Positions 8,726 to 16,233 of a stretch of DNA of 64,000 nucleotides are shown piece by piece. A program made the position numbers and the translations under genes. The notes below the pieces were generated by a model. It was not told where the DNA came from. It was given only the letters and a program-made list of their open reading frames with translations, and did no database searches. Source of the stretch: Actinomadura opuntiae (GTDB lineage: Bacteria > Actinomycetota > Actinomycetes > Streptosporangiales > Streptosporangiaceae); NCBI RefSeq assembly GCF_030283205.1, contig NZ_JASNWF010000003.1, forward strand, positions 186,001-250,000, in the 5' to 3' direction. Positions within the stretch are counted from its first letter, which is position 1; each line of letters begins with the position of its first letter.

Positions 8726-11107
8726 ATGACCCCCGTCGCCGGCCCGGGCATCGAGCCGTCCCCAGGCCCTCAACCCGCGCACCGCAGGGCTCCTCGGCGG
8801 CGTACGATCCGGACACAGTTGGTGCTTCTGCTCCTGGTGCCGCTGGTCTCCCTCGTGGCGCTGTGGGGCTTCGCCGCAAGTCTGACCCTCGGGCCGGCCC
8901 TCACCAAGAACGCCGTCTCGCGGGCCTACGACAAGATCGGAATCCCGGCCAGTACGCTGTCCATCCAGCTGCAGCTCGAACGCGGCAACTCGGTCATGTA
9001 CGTCGCGTCGGCCCGCCGCGACGGCGGCGCTCTCGCGGCCCAGCGCGCCAAGACCGACCGGGCGCTGGCCGCGTTCCGCCGCACCGCGCTGAAGGCGAAG
9101 CTGAGCGGCCCGTCCGACAAGCTCGTCAAGCAGCGGATAGGCGAGCTGGTCGACCAGCTCGGACGCCTCGGGACGCTGCGCGGCGGCGTCGACCGCCACT
9201 CACTCACCCGCCTGGACATCATCGACCGGTACGGCTCGATGGTCGGCCGGGCCAACGAGCTGTTCAGCAGCCTGTCGCTCGTCAACGACCTCGGCGTCTA
9301 CCAGTCCGCGCGCGCGCTGAACAGCCTGAGCTGGGCGGTGGAGTTCATGCAGCGGGAGAGCACGCTGGCCGGCGCCGCCGCGCTCGGAGGCGGGCAGCTG
9401 AGCGTGCCGGAGCGGTCGGCGCTCGGGCAGTGGGTCGGAGCCGGACGCCAGTACTTCGACACCGGACTCGCCGAGCTCACCGGCAAGATGCGCGCCCCTG
9501 TGCAGCAGGTGGCCGATTCGCAGGACTACGTGCGCTTCCGGCAGCTGGAGACGTCCCTGTTGGAGGCGCGCGGCCGGCCGGCCGCCCAGACCGCGGGCGC
9601 CCTGGGCCAGCTCGCCCCCCGGCTGCTGCAGACTCTCGGGCAGGCGGTCATCCGCTCGGGCGCCATCCTGACCGGGCAGGCCAAGTCGATCGGCAACCGG
9701 ATCATGGTCAAGCTCGTGGTCGCGGGCGGCATCGGCCTGCTGGCCGTGATCGCCTCCGTCCTGCTGTCGGCCCTGTTCGGCCGCAGGCTGGTCCGCGAGC
9801 TGCGCGACCTGCAGAGGGCCGCGCGGATGCTGGCGGAGGAGCGATTGCCCCGCCTGGTCGGCCTGCTGCGCCGCGGTGAACCGGTCGACCTGAACGCGGA
9901 GCCGCCGCCGATCAGCACGGCCCGGACGACCGAGATCGGACGGGTCGCCGACGCCTTCACGCAGGCCCAGCGCGTGGCCGTGCAGAGCGCCGTCGGAGAG
10001 TCGAAGCTGCGCCAGGGCGTCAGCCGCGTGTTCCTCAACCTGGCCTGGCGGAGCCAGTCGCTGCTGCACCGCCAGCTGCGCATGCTCGACGGCATGGAAC
10101 GCCGGGTCACCGACCCCGAGGCGCTCCAGGACCTGTTCCGGCTCGACCACCTCACCACGAGGATGCGGCGCCATGCGGAAGGCCTGGTCATCCTCTCCGG
10201 CGCGCCCCCCGGCCGCGAGTGGAGCAAGCCCGCCCGGATGGAGGACGTGGTGCGCGCCGCCATCGCCGAGGTGGAGGACTATGAGCGGGTCGAGGTGCGC
10301 ACGGCGGAGCCGACCGCGCTGACCGGCGCCGTGGTCGCCGACGTCGTGCACATGCTCGCCGAGCTGATCGAGAACGCCACGGCCTTCTCCCCGCCCAACA
10401 CCGAGGTGCTCGTGCGCGGCGAGACCGTCGGCAACGGGTTCGCGATCGAGATCATCGACCGGGGCATCGGCATGAACGAGCCCGAGCGTGCGCGGCTGAA
10501 CGAGCTGCTGGCGAGGCCGCCGGAGTTCGACCTCGCCGACACCGACCGGCTCGGGCTCTTCGTCGTCTCCCGCCTCGCCGCCCGGCACGGCATCAAGGTG
10601 CGCCTGCAGGAGTCCGGCTACAGCGGGACGGCCGCGATCGTGGTGCTGCCCAGGAGCCTCGTGGTGGGCGCCCTCCAATCGCCGGCCGAGCGTCCCCGCC
10701 CGGTGCCGGCCGCCGAGCGTGTGCAGCCGGTGATCCCCTGGCAGGACGAACCGGCCTCGCCGTACGGGACGGCGACGGTCGCCCGGGCCGAGCCCCTGTA
10801 CCCCAACGGCGGCCCCGCCGTCCCGTCGGCGGAGCACGACACGCCGGCGGATCCCGCGGGCCCGCGTCCGCCCCTGACACGCCGGCGGAAGATGGCCAAC
10901 CTCGCCCCGCAGCTGCGCGATGTCAGGACCGGTGCCGAGAGCGTCCCGGCGCCGGGGCAGCAGGAGGGCCCGAACGACACGGGCGCGAACGACACGGGCA
11001 CGAACGGCGGCGGGCTGGGCCATTCCGCCGATGCGTCGCGCGAACTGTGGAGCTCGTTGCAGGGCGGCTGGAGTCGCGGGCGGGAAGACAACGGGGAGGA
11101 CATATGA
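8726..11107 (+). CDS. cvnA: Conservon sensor histidine-kinase-like ATPase (CvnA)
   Basis: About 793 residues from ATG 8726 (a TTG at 8636 would add 30). A short Pro/Arg tail is followed by one membrane helix (about 31-52), a large extracytoplasmic helical domain of the nitrate/nitrite-sensor type, a second helix (about 324-350) with a HAMP-like linker, and a HATPase domain with N box ELIENATAFSPP (about 545), G1 DRGIGMNE and G2 DRLGLFVVSRLAARHGIKV. The classic phosphorylated His box is not obvious. The last 120 residues are disordered and Pro-rich. ATGA overlap with cvnB. In Streptomyces, CvnA-D form a membrane complex likened to G-protein-coupled receptors. Confidence 0.9.
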   Translation: MTPVAGPGIEPSPGPQPAHRRAPRRRTIRTQLVLLLLVPLVSLVALWGFAASLTLGPALTKNAVSRAYDKIGIPASTLSIQLQLERGNSVMYVASARRDGGALAAQRAKTDRALAAFRRTALKAKLSGPSDKLVKQRIGELVDQLGRLGTLRGGVDRHSLTRLDIIDRYGSMVGRANELFSSLSLVNDLGVYQSARALNSLSWAVEFMQRESTLAGAAALGGGQLSVPERSALGQWVGAGRQYFDTGLAELTGKMRAPVQQVADSQDYVRFRQLETSLLEARGRPAAQTAGALGQLAPRLLQTLGQAVIRSGAILTGQAKSIGNRIMVKLVVAGGIGLLAVIASVLLSALFGRRLVRELRDLQRAARMLAEERLPRLVGLLRRGEPVDLNAEPPPISTARTTEIGRVADAFTQAQRVAVQSAVGESKLRQGVSRVFLNLAWRSQSLLHRQLRMLDGMERRVTDPEALQDLFRLDHLTTRMRRHAEGLVILSGAPPGREWSKPARMEDVVRAAIAEVEDYERVEVRTAEPTALTGAVVADVVHMLAELIENATAFSPPNTEVLVRGETVGNGFAIEIIDRGIGMNEPERARLNELLARPPEFDLADTDRLGLFVVSRLAARHGIKVRLQESGYSGTAAIVVLPRSLVVGALQSPAERPRPVPAAERVQPVIPWQDEPASPYGTATVARAEPLYPNGGPAVPSAEHDTPADPAGPRPPLTRRRKMANLAPQLRDVRTGAESVPAPGQQEGPNDTGANDTGTNGGGLGHSADASRELWSSLQGGWSRGREDNGEDI

Positions 11108-11553
11108 ACGGACACGCTGCATGGGAAGGGCCGTCACCGGTGTTCGCGGACGCGGGCGCGCTCGGCTGGATGCTCGACGACCTCATCGAACGGGTCGGCC
11201 AGATCCGCAAGGCACTGGTCCTGTCCCGCGACGGGCTGGTGATGGGCGCCTGCCGCGATCTGTCACGGGACGAGGCGGAGTACCTGGCCGCGCTCGCCGC
11301 CGGCCTGTACAGCGTCGCGAACGGCGCCCAGCCCCACCTGGACGCGGGTGAGGTGAGGCAGGCGGTCATCGAGCTGGAGGCGGGGCTGTTCTTCGTCGTC
11401 CCCGCCGGATCGGGCAGCTGCCTGGCCTTGCTGAGCGAGGCGGGCGCCAACGCGGGACTGGTCGCCTACGAGATGACAATGCTGGTGAAGCGGGTCAGCC
11501 AGCATCTCGCGGCACGGCCGCGGGCCGACCTGCCGTCCTCCGGCGCGGGGTGA
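11104..11553 (+). CDS. cvnB: Roadblock/LC7-domain protein (CvnB)
   Basis: 149 residues starting at ATG 11104, which overlaps the cvnA stop (ATGA). Ser/Thr-poor N-terminus, then LGWMLDDLIERVGQIRKALVLSRDGLVMGACRDL, the Roadblock/LC7 fold typical of conservon second genes, and a C-terminal helix pair ending VAYEMTMLVKRVSQHL. In other bacteria such proteins act as GTPase-activating partners (MglB). Here the expected partner is the CvnD GTPase three genes on. The tight spacing indicates one transcript and coupled translation. Confidence 0.9.
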   Translation: MNGHAAWEGPSPVFADAGALGWMLDDLIERVGQIRKALVLSRDGLVMGACRDLSRDEAEYLAALAAGLYSVANGAQPHLDAGEVRQAVIELEAGLFFVVPAGSGSCLALLSEAGANAGLVAYEMTMLVKRVSQHLAARPRADLPSSGAG

Positions 11554-11559
11554 TCCGCG

Positions 11560-11934
11560 ATGGCCTCCACGCGTCCTGAACGCTGGGTCGACGCGGACGC
11601 GGGGCCGTTGGTGCGGCCGTACGCCATCACGCGCGGCCGGACGCGGCCGCGCGGCCAGCGCCTCGACCTCGTCACGATCCTGGCGGGGACGGGCCGCCCG
11701 GCCCCGGAACCGGGCCTGCTGACGCACGAGCACGAGAGGCTGCTGGCCTTGTCCGGCCGCTCGTACACCGTCGCGGACCTGGCCTCCGAGCTCGAACTCC
11801 CGCTCGGCGTCGTCGCGGTGCTGGCGGGAGACCTGATCGAGCTCGGCCTGCTCACCGTCGCGCGCGACGCGCCGGCGCAACGGCCGGACCTGGACATGCT
11901 GCGGAGGATTCGCGATGAGCTACGAGCCCTCTGA
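11560..11934 (+). CDS. cvnC: DUF742 protein (CvnC)
   Basis: 124 residues. The N-terminal RWVDADAGPLVRPYAITRGRTRP is the DUF742 signature ('LVRPY..T.GRT.P'), and the rest forms a winged-helix-like fold (YTVADLASELELPLGVVAVLAGDLIELGLLTV). No catalytic residues. It lies 6 bases after cvnB and its end overlaps cvnD by 20 bases. In conservons this protein is thought to link the receptor to the GTPase; its exact job is not known. Confidence 0.9.
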   Translation: MASTRPERWVDADAGPLVRPYAITRGRTRPRGQRLDLVTILAGTGRPAPEPGLLTHEHERLLALSGRSYTVADLASELELPLGVVAVLAGDLIELGLLTVARDAPAQRPDLDMLRRIRDELRAL

Positions 11935-12526
11935 GCCGCGGGAGGGCCCCCGCGTCGCCATCAAGATCCTGGTGGCGGGCGGTTTCGGCGCCGGCAAGAC
12001 GACCCTCGTGGGCTCCGTCAGCGAGATCCGCCCGCTGCGGACCGAGGCGTACATGACCGAGGTCAGCGTCGGCGTCGACGACGTCCGGGGCGTCGAGGGC
12101 AAGGAGACGACCACGCTGGCGATGGACTTCGGCCGGATCACCCTCAGCGACGGCGTCGCCCTCTACCTGTTCGGAACTCCGGGCCAGGAGCGCTTCTGGT
12201 TCATGTGGCAGGAGCTGTCCAGGGGCGCTCTGGGGGCGGTGGTCCTGGTCGACACCCGGCGGATCAGCGCGAGCTTCGGCGCGATCGACTTCTTCGAGCA
12301 GCGCGGCGCCCCTTTCGTCGTCGCGGTCAACTGCTTCGACGGGGGCCACGCCTACACGGCGGAGGAGGTCCGCGCGGCCCTCGACGTCGATCCGCAGGTC
12401 CCGGTCCTCCTTTGCGACGCCCGCTTCCGCGCATCGGCCAAGCAGGTGCTCGTCGCACTCGTCGAGCACGCCATGCGCCCCTACGAGCAGGACGCCCCCA
12501 GAACCAGAACCGCAGACCGCATCTGA
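11915..12526 (+). CDS. cvnD: Small Ras-like GTPase (CvnD)
   Basis: 203 residues. P-loop AGGFGAGKTT (about 21-30), switch region with ETTTLAMDFGRI, G3-like LFGTPGQERFWFMW where Thr-Pro replaces the usual DxAG, and VNCFDGG in place of NKxD, both normal in conservon GTPases. Overlaps cvnC by 20 bases, the usual arrangement. The likely effectors are encoded just downstream, as conservons are often followed by P450 or terpenoid genes; here a prenyl synthase and a haem oxygenase-like gene follow on the same strand. Confidence 0.92.
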   Translation: MSYEPSEPREGPRVAIKILVAGGFGAGKTTLVGSVSEIRPLRTEAYMTEVSVGVDDVRGVEGKETTTLAMDFGRITLSDGVALYLFGTPGQERFWFMWQELSRGALGAVVLVDTRRISASFGAIDFFEQRGAPFVVAVNCFDGGHAYTAEEVRAALDVDPQVPVLLCDARFRASAKQVLVALVEHAMRPYEQDAPRTRTADRI

Positions 12527-12889
12527 AGACGTGCTCAACAAGGGCGGCCACAAGGACGCGACGTTCCACCTCGCCAGCACAAAAGCCATCGTGCTCACCG
12601 ACGACGACGGCCAAGACGTGGCAGTGCCGAGATGACGACGGTATGCGCGAGACCGCGATGCCGAGGGACCGTATCGAGGCACCGGAGGCAGTCGCCGCCG
12701 CCCTCGCCGAGGTCCTCGCGACCGGCGAAGTGACGCCGGCACACCACGCCACAGACTCGCGCGGGCGCCATCGAGACTGAGAGGTCGTAACGGACAGATA
12801 GTCGTCCCTTGCTGATCGAGCGTTTCGGGGGCGTCGTCCAAGACCTCGTGTTACTACTGTCGGTGTCGCCTACGGAACGGTGAGTACCG
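12527..12889. other. Gap between conservon and prenyl genes, no recognised gene
   Basis: Two short frames with coding-like composition occur (GGHKDATFHLASTKAIVLTD at 12557-12616, and MPRDRIEAPEAVAAALAEVL from 12658 to TGA 12780), but neither has a ribosome site or a family I recognise. A small gene or a broken one is possible. The last 100 bases are plausibly the promoter region of 12890. Confidence 0.3.
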
Positions 12890-13144
12890 ATGAGTCGTGA
12901 TGAGACCGTCAAATCGCATGACGAGGTGGTGTATCTGGCGGCCGGGGTCGCCGACGTGGTGCTGGGCGGCGCGCGGAGCGTCCTGCGGCGGCTGCCCGGA
13001 TGGGGCGAGGTCCGCCGGGAGCTGCGGGCGCGCGGTGAACTGGCGTGGGGCCGGACGGCGCCGGTGTCCGAGTCCCATATGGAGGTGCTGGCCCGGCGGG
13101 TGGGCGAGCGCGGGGCGCGGCGCGTGAGCGATGCCGGTGAGTGA
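12890..13144 (+). CDS. Small protein upstream of prenyl synthase, unknown
   Basis: 84 residues, MSRDETVKSHDEVVYLAAGVADVVLGGARSVLRR in the first half and an Arg/Glu-rich second half; the first half could be an amphipathic or weakly membrane-associated helix. No known family. Its stop overlaps the start of the polyprenyl synthase by 14 bases, so it is translationally coupled to that enzyme, which is the main support for its being real. It might help locate or regulate the synthase. Confidence 0.6.
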   Translation: MSRDETVKSHDEVVYLAAGVADVVLGGARSVLRRLPGWGEVRRELRARGELAWGRTAPVSESHMEVLARRVGERGARRVSDAGE

Positions 13145-14126
13145 TCTCCGGGCCCGGGTGGACCGGGCGCTGGAGGAGTTCCTGGACGATGAGATCGCCG
13201 AACTGGTGGCGCTGGACGCCGTCCTGGCGCCGGTCGCCGAGCAGGCGCGCGTATCGGTGGCGGGCGGCAAGCGGATCCGTCCCGCGTTCTGCTACTGGGG
13301 ATGGCGGGCGGCCGGGCAGCCGGACACCGAGTCGATGGTGCGGGCCGCCGCGGCACTGGAGCTGGTGCACGCGGCGGCGATCGTCCACGACGACGTCATC
13401 GACCGCAGCCCGATGCGGCGGGGCCGCCCCACGGCCCACGAACGGCTGGGCGACGGGCTGGCGATCATGGTCGGCGACCTGCTGCTGGGCTGGGCCGGGC
13501 AGCTGTTCCACGCCTCCGGGCTGCCGCGCACGTTCGTCGCGCGGGCGGTGTCCCTGTGGACGGCGATGGGCCGCGAGCTGATCGCCGGTGAATGCCTGGA
13601 GCTGCTGAGCACCGGAGCCCCCGCCGACGTCGGGCAATCGCTGCGGATCGTCCGGTTCAAGACCGGCTCCTACACCGTGGAATGGCCGCTGCGGATCGGC
13701 GCGGTGCTCGGAGGCGCCGCCCCCGTGATGCTGGAGGCGCTGGCGGGCTACACCCGTCCGCTCGGCGAGGCGTTCCAGCTCCGCGACGACCTGTGGGGCG
13801 TGTTCGGCGATCCGGCGGCCACCGGCAAGTCCGACCTCGACGACCTGGCCGGCCGCAAGCCGACCGCGCTGCTGGCCCTCGCCCTCGAACACGCCGGCCA
13901 AGCCGACCGCGAGGAGTTGCGCGGGCTGCTGCGCGGCGCGGTCGGCGTCCCCGAGGCCGACCGGATCAGGCAGATCATGCGCCGGTCCGGTGCCGCCGAC
14001 CAGGTACGGCAGATGATCGGCGAACGCGCCGGAGCCGCGCGGACGGCGCTGGCCGGCGTCCGGCTCGCGCCCGAGACCACCCGCGCCCTGACCCTTCTGA
14101 TCGATGAGGTGACCGCAGATGCCTGA
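13131..14126 (+). CDS. Polyprenyl (trans-isoprenyl) diphosphate synthase
   Basis: 331 residues of the all-helical isoprenyl synthase fold. AGGKRIRPAFCYWGW is the IPP-binding GGKRxRP segment, HDDVIDRSPMRRGRP the first Asp-rich motif (DDxxD) with its trailing Arg pair, and FQLRDDLWGVFGDPAATGKS the second Asp-rich motif. Small residues before the first motif (AAAIV) suggest a product of C20 or longer, but chain length cannot be fixed by eye. It makes a linear prenyl diphosphate from IPP and an allylic primer. The ATGs of this gene and the next are coupled by overlaps, placing it in one operon with the oxygenase. Confidence 0.92.
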   Translation: MPVSDLRARVDRALEEFLDDEIAELVALDAVLAPVAEQARVSVAGGKRIRPAFCYWGWRAAGQPDTESMVRAAAALELVHAAAIVHDDVIDRSPMRRGRPTAHERLGDGLAIMVGDLLLGWAGQLFHASGLPRTFVARAVSLWTAMGRELIAGECLELLSTGAPADVGQSLRIVRFKTGSYTVEWPLRIGAVLGGAAPVMLEALAGYTRPLGEAFQLRDDLWGVFGDPAATGKSDLDDLAGRKPTALLALALEHAGQADREELRGLLRGAVGVPEADRIRQIMRRSGAADQVRQMIGERAGAARTALAGVRLAPETTRALTLLIDEVTADA

Positions 14127-15300
14127 CGCCCCGGCCTCGCCCGGCCTGCCGGGCACCGGCCCCTATGACGACGCCTTCATGGACGCCTTGCGGCTCCAGG
14201 GCGACGAACTGGCCGACACGACCGTGGAAGCGCTGTTCACCGGCGGCCACGTTGCGCGGTTCAACACGTTGATGCGCTGGTTCACCACCTCCGGGCAGCC
14301 GCTTCCCGACGGGCTGCCCGATGCCGCCCGCGACTACCTGAACGCCACTGCCCCCGCGCCCGACTGGGTCGACTGGACGGTGATGGAGGAGGCCCGGCAG
14401 TTCTTCATCGACAACGACGTGCACATCTCCACCGCGCTGTCGTTCGCGTCCATGCCCGCCTGCTACATGGTCCCGCACGTGGCCAGGCTGCTGGCGGTGA
14501 CGCACTCGCTGGACTACCCCTCGCGCCGCATGGCCGAGACCGGGCAGTTCACCGTCTACCTCATGCAACCGGACGCCTTCGAGGCCGGCGGACGGTTCCT
14601 GCCGTCCGCGCAGAAGGTACGGCTGCTGCACGCCTCCATCCGCCGCCACCTGCGCGAAGCCGGCCGCTGGCCCGAACCCGTGCCGATCTGCCAGGAGGAC
14701 ATGCTCGGCGGACTGATGATGTTCAGCATCCAGGTCCTGGACGCCCTGCACCGCCTCGGGATCCACATGACCCAGCAAGGCGCCGAGGCCTACTACTACG
14801 CCTGGCGCGTCGTCGGCACGATCCTGGGCTGCGACCCGGCCGTCATCCCGCCCGACCTACACGCCGCCCGCGAGTTCTCCGACCGCTACATGCTGCGCCA
14901 CATGGGCCCCTCCGCCGAAGGCGCGCACCTGACCCGGCAGCTCATCGACCTGTACGCGGACGTCGTCCCCGGCACCCTGCTCGACCCCGTGGTGCCGGCC
15001 CTGATCCGGTTCCTGATCGGCGACACCGCAGCCGGCTGGCTGCAGGTCCCCCGATCCCGCTGGGACGGCGTCATCAAGATCGCGCCTGGGCTGCTCGGCG
15101 TCATCGAACGCTTCGAGGACCGCGGCCCATGGGCCGCCCAGGTCTCCGACCGGCTCGGACGCCTGGTCACCCACCTGGAACTGACGTCCCTCACGCGCGG
15201 CCGAGTCATGCACTACGCCATTCCCGAGGAACTGAAACCGCACCACGGCGTCCCCGTCACCACCCGATGGGTCCCGCCACCGCCCATCGCCGCCCCATGA
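14119..15300 (+). CDS. MpaB-family oxygenase (DUF2236, latex-clearing-protein-like)
   Basis: 393 residues. The centre holds R137-M-A-E-T141 and, 34 residues after R137, H171 in KVRLLHASIRRHL. Lcp of Streptomyces K30 has Arg164, Thr168 and the haem ligand His198 with exactly this spacing; Lys167 of Lcp is Glu140 here. No signal peptide is visible (PDAPASPGLPGTGPYDD start), unlike secreted Lcp. Lcp is a b-type haem dioxygenase that cleaves polyisoprene. Overlapping the prenyl synthase by 8 bases, this protein may oxidise or cleave an isoprenoid made by its neighbour, inside the cell. Family call strong, substrate inferred. Confidence 0.85.
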   Translation: MPDAPASPGLPGTGPYDDAFMDALRLQGDELADTTVEALFTGGHVARFNTLMRWFTTSGQPLPDGLPDAARDYLNATAPAPDWVDWTVMEEARQFFIDNDVHISTALSFASMPACYMVPHVARLLAVTHSLDYPSRRMAETGQFTVYLMQPDAFEAGGRFLPSAQKVRLLHASIRRHLREAGRWPEPVPICQEDMLGGLMMFSIQVLDALHRLGIHMTQQGAEAYYYAWRVVGTILGCDPAVIPPDLHAAREFSDRYMLRHMGPSAEGAHLTRQLIDLYADVVPGTLLDPVVPALIRFLIGDTAAGWLQVPRSRWDGVIKIAPGLLGVIERFEDRGPWAAQVSDRLGRLVTHLELTSLTRGRVMHYAIPEELKPHHGVPVTTRWVPPPPIAAP

Positions 15301-15530
15301 CCATCGAAGAGTGAGGTATTCGCAGGTCAGCTGAGGACGAGGAGCGTCTCTCGCCGGTCGCGTCCAGCGGAGTGGTGTATGAGTTGATCGCTATGTCCCG
15401 TGGCCGCCCGGTCACCGCTTGCCGCCGCAAGCGCCAGGCCGCCGGGCGCATCGGAGTGGCCGACGGCGATAGCGCGAGTTCCCACCCGCTGGTACCGCCG
15501 CTGGCCGGCCGGTTGCCGCTCGCGCCCCGA

Positions 15531-15944
15531 CTAGTGCTCGGGAGTCAGGACCGGGCTGTTGTGGTAGGCGGCGATCAGCCACTGGCCGTCGCGCTTCTCG
15601 AAGACCCAGGTGGCGTTCACCTTGCGGTGATCGTCGGTGATCTCGGTTTCGCCGGGGAAGAGGACGGCGGATTCGCTGACGAGGATCGCGGCGTCCTGAC
15701 CGATGAAGCGGATGCTGAGCTGCTTGTTCTGGGTGGAACTGCCCTTGAGGGGGCCAGCGAAGGCCTGGGCCATGTTCTGGCGGACCATCTCGCGGCCGTC
15801 GCGGAGCGAGCCGGTCATGATGGCGGTCGCGTCCGTGGTGTAGTCGGCGACCATGCCGTCGGCGTCGCCGGCCTCCCACGCTTTGTAGGAGGCGGCCAGC
15901 ACGGCCTGGATCGCGGCCTCGTCCTGGGCACGGGTGTTCGGCAT
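15531..15944 (-). CDS. SnoaL-like/SgcJ-type (DUF4440) small protein
   Basis: 137 residues from ATG 15944, with GGGAG upstream. AAIQAVLAASYKAWEAGDADGMVADYTTDATAIM is the opening helix and strand of the NTF2-like fold; the curved sheet continues to VNATWVFEKRDGQWLIAAYHNS. Members named SgcJ/EcaC occur near enediyne and other pathways, and many are stand-alone proteins of unknown role. Length is standard. No operon partner; it is flanked by about 230 bp on one side and 290 bp on the other with no gene. Confidence 0.8.
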   Translation of the reverse strand: MPNTRAQDEAAIQAVLAASYKAWEAGDADGMVADYTTDATAIMTGSLRDGREMVRQNMAQAFAGPLKGSSTQNKQLSIRFIGQDAAILVSESAVLFPGETEITDDHRKVNATWVFEKRDGQWLIAAYHNSPVLTPEH

Positions 15945-16233
15945 CGGGTTCTCCCTTGTGATCGGCTCGCCCGGGGTGTTCCGGAGAGCTCGCCGATACA
16001 TACCGGCGGTGCGGGCCGAACTCATCGCACCGTCGTCAGGAGATTTCGGCGGGCAGGCCGAAGGCCGCGAAGAAAGCCAGGCGCGCTGCTCGGTCGTGGA
16101 CGGCTGGCCGACCGGTTCCTGTTGAGCGTCGAATTAGTCGTCAGCGAGCGACGTGGAGTAGTTGTCAGCGCGTGGGGCCGTCGGCGACGGTGCCGTCCGG
16201 GTTGCTTGGTTTGAGAGCGCGCGGGCGGTCGGC

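Noticed and set aside
9200..11137. 645-codon minus-strand open frame opposite cvnA
   Set aside because: No domain is recognisable, and the opposite strand encodes a clear kinase with correct motifs.
12595..12780. Small frames after cvnD as a fifth conservon gene
   Set aside because: No ribosome site, no known family and no overlap with cvnD; kept only as a note.
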